Source: an uncultured Prevotellaceae bacterium
GTDB lineage: Bacteria > Bacteroidota > Bacteroidia > Bacteroidales > Bacteroidaceae
Assembly: GCA_900318305.1 (NCBI GenBank)
Contig: ONKB01000005.1
Location: 1 to 32,255, forward strand
Direction: 5' to 3'
Length of the DNA stretch: 32,255 bases
Made by a program: the position numbers and the translations under genes. Position 1 is the stretch's first letter. Every line of letters starts with the position of its first letter. Of this stretch, positions 7,437 through 16,159 are shown piece after piece. The notes below the pieces were generated by a model. The model did not search any database, had not been told where the DNA came from, and saw only the letters and a program-made list of their open reading frames with translations.

Positions 7437-8636
7437 ATGGCAAAAAAAGTTGTAGTCGCATATAGTGGAGGATTGGATACGTCCTACACAGTAATGTATT
7501 TGGCAAAAGAGAAAGGTTATGAAGTGTATGCTGCATGTGCTAACACGGGTGGCTTTTCTCAGGAGCAGTTAAAGAAGAATGAGGAGAATGCCTATAAATT
7601 GGGTGCAAAGGAGTATGTTACTTTGGATGTGACTCAGGAATATTATGAGAAGAGCTTGAAGTATATGATCTACGGCAATGTACTGCGTAACAATTGTTAT
7701 CCAATCTCTGTATCTTCGGAACGTATCTTTCAGGCTATCGCTATAGCCCGATATGCCAAGCAGGTTGGAGCTGACGCTATTGCCCATGGCAGTACTGGTG
7801 CAGGAAATGATCAGATTCGTTTTGATATGACATTCTTGGTTATGGCACCCGGAGTGGAAATTATTACTCTGACGCGCGATAAGGCATTGAGCCGTAAGGA
7901 GGAGGTGGATTTCCTCAATGCTCATGGGTTTAATGCCGACTTTGCCAAATTGAAGTATTCATACAACGTGGGCATATGGGGTACCAGCATATGTGGTGGT
8001 GAGATACTCGATCCTACTCAGGGACTTCCCGAGGAAGCCTATCTGAAACATGTTACCAGGACAGAGCCTTCGTTGCTGAAAATTACTTTCAAGAAGGGTG
8101 AGATCGTTGCCGTTAACGGAGAGGAGTTTGATGATAAGATAAAGGCTATACAGAAAATAGAGGAGATAGGCGCTTCCTATGCTATTGGACGTGATTGTAA
8201 TGTGGGCGATACCATAATCGGTATCAAAGGACGTGTTGCCTTTGAGGCGGCAGCACCGAAACTGATTATCGAGGCACACCGGTTGCTGGAGAAGAGTACA
8301 CTAAGCAAATGGCAACAATACTGGAAAGACCAGATAGCCAACTGGTACGGCGCATTTCTGCACGAGAGCCAGTATCTTGAGCCTGTTATGCCCGATATGG
8401 AGGCAATGCTTACCAGTTCCCAGCGTAACGTTAACGGAACGGCTATCCTTGAACTACGTCCATACGGTTTCCAGACTGTTGGCGTTGACAGCAATGACGA
8501 TTTGACAAAGAGTAAGCTTGGAGAGTATGGTGAGATGCAACATGGTTGGACATCGGAAGAGGCTAAAGGCTTTATCAAGGTATTGAGTACACCATTGCGC
8601 GTATATTATGGCATTCATAAAGACGAACAGAGATAA
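7437..8636 (+). CDS. argG: Argininosuccinate synthase
   Basis: A 399-residue enzyme that joins citrulline and aspartate, using ATP, to form argininosuccinate. The N-terminal PP-loop for ATP reads AYSGGLDTS (8-16). The central blocks HGSTGAGNDQIRF and the WGTSICGGEI segment are characteristic of the family. Length agrees with the normal 395-410. It begins 2 bp after the acyltransferase and its stop codon directly abuts the next gene, so translation is probably coupled. Placing argG before argC, far from argH, differs from the usual argGH pair but is common in Bacteroidales. Confidence 0.97.
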   Translation: MAKKVVVAYSGGLDTSYTVMYLAKEKGYEVYAACANTGGFSQEQLKKNEENAYKLGAKEYVTLDVTQEYYEKSLKYMIYGNVLRNNCYPISVSSERIFQAIAIARYAKQVGADAIAHGSTGAGNDQIRFDMTFLVMAPGVEIITLTRDKALSRKEEVDFLNAHGFNADFAKLKYSYNVGIWGTSICGGEILDPTQGLPEEAYLKHVTRTEPSLLKITFKKGEIVAVNGEEFDDKIKAIQKIEEIGASYAIGRDCNVGDTIIGIKGRVAFEAAAPKLIIEAHRLLEKSTLSKWQQYWKDQIANWYGAFLHESQYLEPVMPDMEAMLTSSQRNVNGTAILELRPYGFQTVGVDSNDDLTKSKLGEYGEMQHGWTSEEAKGFIKVLSTPLRVYYGIHKDEQR

Positions 8637-8837
8637 ATGGAAAAGAAACTATTGCGCTCTTCCAGAGATAAATGGATAGCTGGTATATGTGGAGGTATTG
8701 CAGAGTATTTCGGCTGGAACCCTGATGTCCTGCGTCTGGTGTGGGTCATCTTGACTGTGAGCACAGCCTTCTGTGGTGTCATTATCTATCTGGTACTTTG
8801 GCTGATTATGCCTAAGGCCGACACCTATATATATTAA
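8637..8837 (+). CDS. PspC-domain small membrane protein
   Basis: A 66-residue peptide that is almost entirely one PspC domain: KLLRSSRDKWIAGICGGIAEYFG leads into WNPDVLRLVWVIL and a hydrophobic stretch ending in LVLWLIMPKA. PspC proteins are inner-membrane proteins; the full-length E. coli version takes part in the phage-shock envelope response, while stand-alone domains like this have no settled role. The start codon follows the argG stop with no gap and argC begins 10 bp after its end, so it is embedded in the arginine transcript. Nothing in the sequence links it to arginine chemistry; it may simply have been inserted, or may respond to operon expression. Confidence 0.88.
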   Translation: MEKKLLRSSRDKWIAGICGGIAEYFGWNPDVLRLVWVILTVSTAFCGVIIYLVLWLIMPKADTYIY

Positions 8838-8847
8838 AAATGCAAGT

Positions 8848-9813
8848 ATGATAAAAGTAGGAATATTAGGAGCTGCCGGCTATACTGGTGGGGAATTGAT
8901 AAGGATATTACTTAATCACCCAGAGGCGGAAATTGTTTTTGCCAACAGCGAAAGTAATGCAGGCAATCTTGTTAGCGATGTCCATGAAGGCCTTGTAGGT
9001 GAAACGTCATTGAGATTTACCAATCTGATGCCTTTTGAAGAGGTTAATGTTGTTTTTTTATGTTTTGGGCACGGTAAGAGCGAGGCATTTCTCAAAGAGC
9101 ATACCATTCCTGCATATGTGAAGATAATTGACCTGGCTCAGGATTTCAGAATAGCTGGCCAGCATGATTTTATCTATGGGCTTCCCGAGATACATCGTGA
9201 AGAGATTAAGCATTGTTCTCATTTGGCTAATCCGGGCTGTTTTGCCACTTGTATTCAGTTAGCCTTGCTGCCAGCACTGAGCCATAAACTGATACAAGGA
9301 GACATACATGTCAACGGCATAACTGGCAGTACCGGAGCTGGACAGAAACCTGGCGCCACTACTCATTACAGTTGGCGTAATGACAATATCTCGGTTTATA
9401 AGACATTCACTCACCAACACTTGCTTGAAATCAATCAAACTGTTCGAGAACTGTATCCCGGATATGACGGGCGAGTGCTTTTCGTACCACAGAGGGGTTG
9501 TTTCGCAAGAGGCATATTTGTAACAGCGTATGCCAAATGCAACAGTGGTTTGGAACGTGTTGAAGGAATATACAACGACTTCTACAAGGATATGCCGTTT
9601 GTGTCTGTCACAGGAAAGAGTCCTGACATGAAACAGGTTGTCAATACCAACAAAGCCATAGTTTATGTGGAAAAATACGAAGACCAGTTGCTGATGATAG
9701 CCTGTATAGATAATCTTCTGAAAGGTGCAGTCGGTCAGGCTGTGCAGAACATGAACCTGATGTTTGGCCTTCCTGAGACAACAGGCTTGCGTCTGAAGGC
9801 ATCAGCATTTTAA
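8848..9813 (+). CDS. argC: N-acyl-gamma-glutamyl-phosphate reductase
   Basis: A 321-residue NADPH-dependent enzyme that reduces N-acylglutamyl phosphate to the semialdehyde, third step of the branch. The Rossmann motif GILGAAGYTGGEL (5-17) binds NADPH. The catalytic cysteine is Cys131 in LANPGCFAT, and GSTGAGQKP and SWRNDN are family blocks. The natural substrate is probably the N-succinyl form, judged from argF' downstream. The gene is 25 bp upstream of argD. Confidence 0.96.
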   Translation: MIKVGILGAAGYTGGELIRILLNHPEAEIVFANSESNAGNLVSDVHEGLVGETSLRFTNLMPFEEVNVVFLCFGHGKSEAFLKEHTIPAYVKIIDLAQDFRIAGQHDFIYGLPEIHREEIKHCSHLANPGCFATCIQLALLPALSHKLIQGDIHVNGITGSTGAGQKPGATTHYSWRNDNISVYKTFTHQHLLEINQTVRELYPGYDGRVLFVPQRGCFARGIFVTAYAKCNSGLERVEGIYNDFYKDMPFVSVTGKSPDMKQVVNTNKAIVYVEKYEDQLLMIACIDNLLKGAVGQAVQNMNLMFGLPETTGLRLKASAF

Positions 9814-9838
9814 GAATAAATTAAAAACAAGAGAACAG

Positions 9839-10969
9839 ATGGAATTGTTTGATGTATATCCATTGTTTCCGATAAACATAGTTAAAGGCAAAGGGTGCCA
9901 TGTATGGGATGATAAAGGTACCGAGTACCTTGACTTATATGGTGGCCATGCAGTTATAAGTATAGGTCATTGTCATCCGCATTATGTAGAGATGATGACA
10001 GCCCAGTTGAACAGACTTGGTTTTTACAGCAATAGTGTTAAGAATTGTCTCCAGGTGGAACTGGCACATCGTCTGGGCCATACTTGCGGATATGATGACT
10101 ATGCCCTTTTCCTCATAAACTCAGGTGCGGAGGCAAATGAGAATGCTATGAAACTGGCAAGTTTCCATACGGGACGCAAAAGAGTTTTGTCTTTGCAGAA
10201 AGCATTCCATGGTCGTACGAGTCTTGCTGTGGAGGTTACCGATAACCCTAAGATTGTGGCTCCAGTAAATGACAGTAACCATGTGGTTTTCTTGCCGATA
10301 AATGATTTGGAGGCTTGGGAAAAAGAATTACGCAAAGGGGATGTGGCCTGTTGCATCATAGAATGCATACAGGGTGTCGGTGGCATTCGTATGGTTACTC
10401 CTGAATTTATGCAGGGATTGCGCCGTCTGTGTGATGAGTCGGGCACTGTTTTGATTTGTGATGAGATTCAATGCGGATACGGCCGTTCAGGCAAGTTCTT
10501 TGCCCATCAGCATCTTGGAATCCGCCCCGATTTGATTACGGTTGCCAAAGGCATCGGAAACGGATTCCCTATGGGAGCCTTATTGATTGCTCCCCAGTTT
10601 GAGGCCGTGTATGGTCGTCTCGGTACGACTTTTGGCGGAAACCATCTTGCATGTACGGCTGCGCTGGCAGTACTGGATGTTATTGAGAGCGAAAAACTCA
10701 TTGAGAACGCCGCACGTGTTGGCGATTATCTCATTCAAACTATCTCAGGGTTGAATCTTCCACACGTCAAGGAGGTAAGAGGCCGCGGACTTATGATTGG
10801 AATTGAACTGGATGAGCCTTACAAGGAGTATCGGCATCGTCTGCTTTTTGACGAGCATTGTTTCACTGGTTGCAGCGGTACAAATACCCTGAGAATCCTT
10901 CCGCCGTTATGCCTCAGTATGGAAGAAGCTGGCTTGTTTGTTGAAAAACTCAAAAATGTATTAATATGA
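9839..10969 (+). CDS. argD: N-acylornithine aminotransferase
   Basis: A 376-residue class III pyridoxal-phosphate aminotransferase. Residue landmarks are FLINSGAEANENA (cofactor phosphate binding), DEIQCGYGRSGKFF (the Asp that contacts the pyridine ring) and Lys237 in TVAKGIGNGFPMG, which forms the Schiff base. It passes an amino group from glutamate to N-acylglutamate semialdehyde to give N-acylornithine. Length is slightly shorter than the usual 390-400 because the N-terminus is compact. Its stop codon overlaps the argF' start by 4 bp (ATGA), indicating translational coupling. Confidence 0.95.
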   Translation: MELFDVYPLFPINIVKGKGCHVWDDKGTEYLDLYGGHAVISIGHCHPHYVEMMTAQLNRLGFYSNSVKNCLQVELAHRLGHTCGYDDYALFLINSGAEANENAMKLASFHTGRKRVLSLQKAFHGRTSLAVEVTDNPKIVAPVNDSNHVVFLPINDLEAWEKELRKGDVACCIIECIQGVGGIRMVTPEFMQGLRRLCDESGTVLICDEIQCGYGRSGKFFAHQHLGIRPDLITVAKGIGNGFPMGALLIAPQFEAVYGRLGTTFGGNHLACTAALAVLDVIESEKLIENAARVGDYLIQTISGLNLPHVKEVRGRGLMIGIELDEPYKEYRHRLLFDEHCFTGCSGTNTLRILPPLCLSMEEAGLFVEKLKNVLI

Positions 10970-11937
10970 AAGTATTCCAGAATGTTCAGGATATAGGCAA
11001 TCTCCAAGATGCCCTCAAGGAGGCACTGGAAGTGAAGAGAAACCGTTTTGCGTACCAACATCTGGGAAAGAACAAGACACTGCTAATGGTGTTCTTCAAT
11101 AATAGCCTACGAACACGGCTCAGCACCCAGAAGGCTGCTATGAATCTGGGTATGAATGTGATTGTTCTTGATGTCAATGCCGGTGCATGGAAACTGGAGA
11201 CCGAGCGGGGTGTCATCATGGATGGCGACAAGAGTGAGCACCTCTTGGAGGCTATCCCAGTGATGGGCTCCTATTGTGATTTGATAGGTGTCCGCTCCTT
11301 TGCTCGTTTTGAGAATAGGGATGACGACTATAATGAGGCCATCCTCCAGCAGTTCGTCAAGTATAGTGGCAAACCAGTGTTCTTCATGGAAAGTGCAACA
11401 GTGCATCCCTTGCAGAGTTTTGCCGACCTGATAACAATAGAGGAATATAAGGAGATACCGCGCCCTAAGGTTGTTATGACTTGGGCACCACATCCTAAGG
11501 CACTCCCACAGGCTGTTCCCAACAGCTTCGCCCAGTGGATGAATGCCGCCGATGTTGATTTTGTCATTACTCATCCTGAAGGCTATGAACTTGATTCAAA
11601 GTTTGTGGGCAATGCCAGGATTGAATATGACCAGATGGCTGCTATGGAAGGGGCTGACTTCGTCTATGCCAAGAACTGGAGCTGCCCTGGAGTTTCACGT
11701 CCGGAGGATTATGGAAAAGTTCTGGGCGATTATCATGACTATCTTGACTGGACGGTTAGTGAGCGTCAGATGGCGGTGACCAGAGATGCCCATTTTATGC
11801 ATTGCCTGCCAGTGCGTCGCAATATGATTGTTACTGACGAAGTGATAGAGGGGCCGCGTTCATTGGTAATTCCTGAGGCGGCCAATAGGGAAATATCTGC
11901 CGAGGTGGTCATCAAACGTTTTCTGGAAGAGATGTAG
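10966..11937 (+). CDS. argF': N-succinylornithine carbamoyltransferase (argF' type)
   Basis: A 323-residue transcarbamylase that makes N-acylcitrulline from N-acylornithine and carbamoyl phosphate. The carbamoyl-phosphate loop is NSLRTR (46-51) and the second site HCLPVRRN (279-286) is the form seen in the N-acylornithine enzymes rather than the HCLP arrangement of ordinary ArgF. The sequence closely resembles, from memory, the Bacteroides fragilis succinylornithine enzyme (LNLGMNVIVLD, KLETERGVIMDGD). At residue 90, in MDGDKSEHLLE, there is Ser where I recall Pro90 in B. fragilis and Glu92 in the Xanthomonas acetylornithine enzyme; this position sets acyl specificity. Ser would keep the pocket free of the acidic side chain, in line with succinyl use. 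Overlaps argD by 4 bp; 1 bp separates it from argB. Confidence 0.95.
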   Translation: MKVFQNVQDIGNLQDALKEALEVKRNRFAYQHLGKNKTLLMVFFNNSLRTRLSTQKAAMNLGMNVIVLDVNAGAWKLETERGVIMDGDKSEHLLEAIPVMGSYCDLIGVRSFARFENRDDDYNEAILQQFVKYSGKPVFFMESATVHPLQSFADLITIEEYKEIPRPKVVMTWAPHPKALPQAVPNSFAQWMNAADVDFVITHPEGYELDSKFVGNARIEYDQMAAMEGADFVYAKNWSCPGVSRPEDYGKVLGDYHDYLDWTVSERQMAVTRDAHFMHCLPVRRNMIVTDEVIEGPRSLVIPEAANREISAEVVIKRFLEEM

Positions 11938-11938
11938 T

Positions 11939-12712
11939 ATGGCGATAACGGTTGTTAAAATAGGAGGCAATGTCATCGACAACCCCGGGGCACTTGAGGC
12001 CTTTGTGAAGGATTTCGCCCGTTTGCCTGCTCCCAAGATACTTGTTCACGGTGGAGGTAAGCTTGCAACGGCTTTCAGTAGGCAACTGGGTATTGAGACC
12101 CGCATGATTGAAGGCCGTCGCATTACTGACAAAGAGACGCTCGATGTGGTGACGATGGTTTATGCAGGATTAGTCAATAAGAACATTGTTGCCATGCTGC
12201 AGCGTGAGAAGTGTAACTGCATTGGTCTTTCCGGTGCGGATGCTAATATCATTCCTGCCAAACGGCGCGACCCGAATCCAGTTGATTATGGTTATGTAGG
12301 TGACATAGATGTCGATATGATAAACGTCTCAGCTCTAGCAACCTTGCTTGATGGCGGTATTACTCCAGTATTTTGTGCATTGACTCATGATGGTCATGGC
12401 TCGATGCTCAACAGCAATGCCGACAGCGTCGCTTCTGCAGTTGCCATAGCGGCGACAAAACTAGATGAAGTTGATCTCGTTTATTGCTTCGAATTGCCAG
12501 GCGTGATGCGTGACATAGACGATGCCAACTCACTCATCTGCGATATTGATGAGGCTGCCTATGCGCACCTGAGGCAGGAGGGTGTTATTAGCAAAGGCAT
12601 GATTCCCAAGATAGACAATGCTTTCTCAGCTGTACGTCAGGGTGTTCGCTGTGTGGTTATCAGGCAGGCTCAGGACTTAGGTCGCAAGACAGGAACAACC
12701 ATTCATTTATAA
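11939..12712 (+). CDS. argB: N-acylglutamate kinase
   Basis: A 257-residue amino-acid kinase that phosphorylates N-acylglutamate. It shows VVKIGGNVID (5-14) and LVHGGGKLAT (35-44) for the nucleotide phosphates, GLSGADANII and a late SKGMIPKIDNA segment for the catalytic lysine. It begins directly with the first beta-strand, lacking the N-terminal helix that arginine-sensitive hexameric kinases carry. That suggests the short, E. coli-like, feedback-insensitive form, so pathway control would fall on the first enzyme or on transcription; this is inference. The neighbours argF' and argE lie 1 and 2 bp away. Confidence 0.95.
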   Translation: MAITVVKIGGNVIDNPGALEAFVKDFARLPAPKILVHGGGKLATAFSRQLGIETRMIEGRRITDKETLDVVTMVYAGLVNKNIVAMLQREKCNCIGLSGADANIIPAKRRDPNPVDYGYVGDIDVDMINVSALATLLDGGITPVFCALTHDGHGSMLNSNADSVASAVAIAATKLDEVDLVYCFELPGVMRDIDDANSLICDIDEAAYAHLRQEGVISKGMIPKIDNAFSAVRQGVRCVVIRQAQDLGRKTGTTIHL

Positions 12713-12714
12713 AT

Positions 12715-13785
12715 ATGCTTACCGCTCAGGACGCTATAGGACTATTAGAACAGATGATTGCCACACCTTCTGTGAGCAGGTCTGAGGATAAGGTCGCCGA
12801 CCTTGTCTTTGCTTTCCTGCATGACAGGAATATTGATGTGCACAGGCATTATAATAATGTTTGGGCAATGTGTAGGCATTACGATCAATCTAAAAAGACC
12901 CTTCTTCTCAATTCTCATCTGGATACTGTAAAGCCGTCGTCGGCTTATACTCTTGATCCCTTCCAACCTCTCTCCAAGGGTGACAGGTTATATGGTTTGG
13001 GGAGTAACGATGCAGGAGCCTCGGCGGTGTCTTTGCTAACTGTTTTCTGTAATTATTATGATATAGAGCTTCCATTTAACTTATTGTTGCTACTTGGTGC
13101 AGAAGAGGAAGTTATGGGAGAGCATGGAATGAGAGAGATGATTCCTTTCTTCCAGCAGCATGGCATTAATATTGATTTTGCTTTGGTGGGTGAGCCTACG
13201 GGACTTGACGCTGCTGTTGGAGAGAGGGGACTTGTTGTACTGGATGCTGTTGCCCACGGTCAGCAGGGGCATGCTGCTCGTGACGAGGGTGTAAATGCCA
13301 TATATAAGGCACTTGCCGATATTGAATGCATAAAAAATTACCGTTTTGAAAAGGTTTCGCCATTGTTGGGCGATATCCGCATGACTGTCACCATGATTGA
13401 TGCTGGCACACAACATAATGTCATACCAGATACATGCCACTTTGTGGTGGATATTCGCACCACTGATGCCTATACCAACGAGGAAGTGGTAGATTTGCTT
13501 AAGGCATCTCTTGAGTCAGAAGTCACGCCACGTTCAACACGCATACGGGCCTCTGCCATATCTGAGGAGCATCCTTTGGTTCAGGCAGCAGTGAGGCTCG
13601 GACGCAAGACTTATGTGTCGCCTACTACGTCTGATATGGCGCTGATGCCTTTTGCTTCTTTGAAGTTGGGTGTAGGCCAGTCGTGTCGCTCGCACTCTGC
13701 TGACGAGTATGTACTTAAGTCTGAGATTATCGAGGGTGTTGATTTCTATAACAAATATATTAAAATATTGTCAGAGATATTATGA
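12715..13785 (+). CDS. argE: ArgE/DapE-family deacylase, likely N-succinylcitrulline desuccinylase
   Basis: A 356-residue M20 metallopeptidase-family enzyme. Metal ligands are visible at His68 and Asp70 in NSHLDTV, Asp99 in GSNDAG, and the Glu130-Glu131 pair in LGAEEEVMG, where one Glu is the general base. A dimerisation segment follows (about 170-280), and a final ligand His is expected in CRSHSADEY near the C-terminus. In a pathway using argF' the acyl group is removed from N-acylcitrulline rather than from N-acylornithine, and this gene, placed between argB and argH, is the obvious candidate. By sequence alone it could also be a DapE-like succinyl-diaminopimelate enzyme. Stop codon overlaps argH by 4 bp. 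Confidence 0.88.
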   Translation: MLTAQDAIGLLEQMIATPSVSRSEDKVADLVFAFLHDRNIDVHRHYNNVWAMCRHYDQSKKTLLLNSHLDTVKPSSAYTLDPFQPLSKGDRLYGLGSNDAGASAVSLLTVFCNYYDIELPFNLLLLLGAEEEVMGEHGMREMIPFFQQHGINIDFALVGEPTGLDAAVGERGLVVLDAVAHGQQGHAARDEGVNAIYKALADIECIKNYRFEKVSPLLGDIRMTVTMIDAGTQHNVIPDTCHFVVDIRTTDAYTNEEVVDLLKASLESEVTPRSTRIRASAISEEHPLVQAAVRLGRKTYVSPTTSDMALMPFASLKLGVGQSCRSHSADEYVLKSEIIEGVDFYNKYIKILSEIL

Positions 13786-15080
13786 AACTTTGGGACAAGG
13801 GTTACGAAGAGAACCAGCAGGTGGATAGTTTTACCGTAGGTAACGACAGGGAACTGGATTTGCGTCTGGCGAAATACGACATACTGGGTTCAATGGCACA
13901 TATCAGGATGCTTGAGAGTATAGGACTTTTGGAAAAATCCGAGTTGGATATTCTACTCAAAGCATTAGAGGAGATTCTCAAAACCGCCGAGAACGGTACT
14001 TTTGTCATAGAGGATGGGATAGAGGATGTTCATTCCCAGGTAGAGTTTCTTTTGACGCAGAAATTAGGTCCTGTAGGAAAGAAAATCCATTCTGGCCGCT
14101 CACGCAACGATCAGGTGCTTGTTGACCTCAAGTTATTTATGCGCGAGGAGTTGCAGGTTATTGCCTCCAAGGTTAAGGGTCTCTTTGATGTCCTGCAGAC
14201 AGCCAGTGAACAGTATAAGCATATTTTGATGCCAGGCTATACCCACATGCAGGTGGCAATGCCCTCTTCGTTTGGCTTATGGTTTGGTGCTTATGCTGAA
14301 TCTCTTGCCGATGATATGCAGATGATTGTGGCAGCATATCATGTCGCCAACCAGAATCCTTTGGGGTCTGCTGCTGGTTATGGTTCCTCGTTTCCGCTCA
14401 ACAGGCAGATGACGACCGACCTGCTTCATTTTGAGACAATGAACTATAATGTTGTGGCAGCTCAGATGAGTCGCGGAAAGACAGAGCGTGCAGCCTCATA
14501 CGCAATGGCATCGGTAGCTTCTACGCTTGGAAAATTGGCTATGGACGCCTGTCTGTTCATGTGCCAGAATTATGGTTTTATTTCTCTTCCCGACGAACTT
14601 ACCACAGGGTCGAGTATCATGCCACACAAGAAGAATCCCGATGTATTTGAAATAATCCGTGGTAAATGTAACCGCCTCCAGGCTGTCCCCAATGAAGTTT
14701 CCCTGCTGACAACCAACCTGCCGCTGGGTTATCAGCGCGACTTGCAGTTGCTGAAGGATATCATTTTCCCGGCAACGACGGAGTTGAAGCGTTGTCTGGA
14801 TATGGCTGCGTTCATGATTAGCCGTATCCGTGTCAATGAGCATATCCTTGAGGACAAACGCTACGACTATTTATTTACGGTCGAAGATGTCAACAAGCTC
14901 GTCCTTGAGGGCGTTCCTTTCCGTGATGCCTACAAGGAGATTGGCATGCAGGTTCAGAATGGTACATATAAGCCTACACGCAAAGTCCATCATACCCACG
15001 AGGGTAGCATAGGCAATCTCTGCACCGCTCAGATTAAGGCAAAGATGGAAGCCATCTATGCTCGGATAGTTGGAGACTAA
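13782..15080 (+). CDS. argH: Argininosuccinate lyase
   Basis: A 432-residue member of the fumarase/aspartase superfamily, last step of arginine synthesis (argininosuccinate to arginine and fumarate). The superfamily signature GSSIMPHKKNP lies at 276-286, in the flexible catalytic loop with Ser277/Ser278. Earlier blocks DGIEDVHSQVE, SGRSRNDQV and GYTHMQVAMP are characteristic. The length is a little below the usual 450-470. Start ATG 13782 overlaps the argE stop. It closes the operon; only 26 bp separate it from the convergent sialidase-fold gene and I see no hairpin terminator there. Confidence 0.96.
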   Translation: MKLWDKGYEENQQVDSFTVGNDRELDLRLAKYDILGSMAHIRMLESIGLLEKSELDILLKALEEILKTAENGTFVIEDGIEDVHSQVEFLLTQKLGPVGKKIHSGRSRNDQVLVDLKLFMREELQVIASKVKGLFDVLQTASEQYKHILMPGYTHMQVAMPSSFGLWFGAYAESLADDMQMIVAAYHVANQNPLGSAAGYGSSFPLNRQMTTDLLHFETMNYNVVAAQMSRGKTERAASYAMASVASTLGKLAMDACLFMCQNYGFISLPDELTTGSSIMPHKKNPDVFEIIRGKCNRLQAVPNEVSLLTTNLPLGYQRDLQLLKDIIFPATTELKRCLDMAAFMISRIRVNEHILEDKRYDYLFTVEDVNKLVLEGVPFRDAYKEIGMQVQNGTYKPTRKVHHTHEGSIGNLCTAQIKAKMEAIYARIVGD

Positions 15081-15106
15081 GTTGACTTTAGGCAAAATTA
15101 TCCAGA

Positions 15107-16159
15107 TCAGAACTCTTTGAGGGTTTTGATGGGTATTCTGGCTAAGTAGATGCTGGCTTTGGGACCTTCGTGTGTGGAGTAGTAGCTTATCCAGAGATAC
15201 TTGCCGTCAATGAGTATGCCGGGATAACTTGTGTCGCCTCCGGAGGGCAGGACAAACAACTGCTGCCATGTACCTTTTTGCGGGTTGCCCTTGAATACAG
15301 ATGTGGTACACCAGCGGGGAACGAGATGACACCTGGTTGCCGCAATTGTGGTGGTGCTGTCAAGTACGACAAAATCAGGACCACCGAGATGGAAGGGTAC
15401 TTCGCTCAGTTTCCAGTCGGTATAGGGGGCGGCACTTGTTGCCCATATTCCGTTAGCATTGTGCCCGTCACGCCTGATAAGCAATGCCATTTGTCCGTCT
15501 GGAAGAAATCTGATGGTGGCTTCGGAAGGATGGTCGGGGATGTTGAATGCGTGGATCTTGGTATAGTGTCTGCCGTCAACTGTTGACATGAGCCACAGCC
15601 CGTTGGTGCCATCTTGCCCAGGAAAATAGTTTACTGTATAGCCTATATTGTTGTGCCAAGTGAGTTTCCATATCCAGTTTCTGTTATCCTGACCATGTTC
15701 CTCAATAGTGCAGCGTTCTGGCTTGGAAAAACGAATGCCGTCGGTGCTGAAACATACATGAGGGTACTGTGCAACAAGTTTGCGGTCACGATAAACGGAA
15801 ACACCAATGGAGACCATGAGCTCCCCCCTGGGGGTGATGCTGAGCTGTGGGTCGCGATAGTCCTCGCCATTTTCGCCAAGGAGGCATACAGACTGCCAGC
15901 GATGGCCGTCAGGTGAGGAGATGATGCGGATTTTCCCCTCTGCCTTGCCGTTTTCATCAAAGATATGGCTTTTACCTTCACGAAAGGCACAATAATATTG
16001 GTTCTTGTATTTGACAAGTGAGGTGAAGGAGTTATACAGTCCGTTGTCCCATATTTTTTCAACGGTATAGTTTATTTCCCTGGCCTGAAGATGAACCACA
16101 AGTGACAGGGAGACAATGAAGAAAGATATGGCTTTTAACATAGAGTTTAGGGTTTTCAT
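15107..16159 (-). CDS. Secreted sialidase-fold beta-propeller protein
   Basis: A 350-residue exported protein with signal peptide to about residue 26 (LQAREI). It contains Asp-box turns of the sialidase beta-propeller: SSPDGHRW, FSTDGIRF and STVDGRHY, and an early CAFREGKSH segment. The classic GH33 FRIP motif is not visible, and I cannot assemble the three-arginine cluster, so calling it a true sialidase would go too far. It may act on another glycan or only bind one. It is the last gene of the trmD operon; its ATG overlaps the stop of the EamA transporter by 4 bp. Fold assignment is fairly good, activity is unknown. Confidence 0.72.
   Translation of the reverse strand: MKTLNSMLKAISFFIVSLSLVVHLQAREINYTVEKIWDNGLYNSFTSLVKYKNQYYCAFREGKSHIFDENGKAEGKIRIISSPDGHRWQSVCLLGENGEDYRDPQLSITPRGELMVSIGVSVYRDRKLVAQYPHVCFSTDGIRFSKPERCTIEEHGQDNRNWIWKLTWHNNIGYTVNYFPGQDGTNGLWLMSTVDGRHYTKIHAFNIPDHPSEATIRFLPDGQMALLIRRDGHNANGIWATSAAPYTDWKLSEVPFHLGGPDFVVLDSTTTIAATRCHLVPRWCTTSVFKGNPQKGTWQQLFVLPSGGDTSYPGILIDGKYLWISYYSTHEGPKASIYLARIPIKTLKEF

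Noticed and set aside
15081-15106. Terminator between argH and the sialidase-fold gene.
   Set aside because: Only 26 bp, no stem longer than three pairs and no T-run; Rho or overlap termination is more likely.
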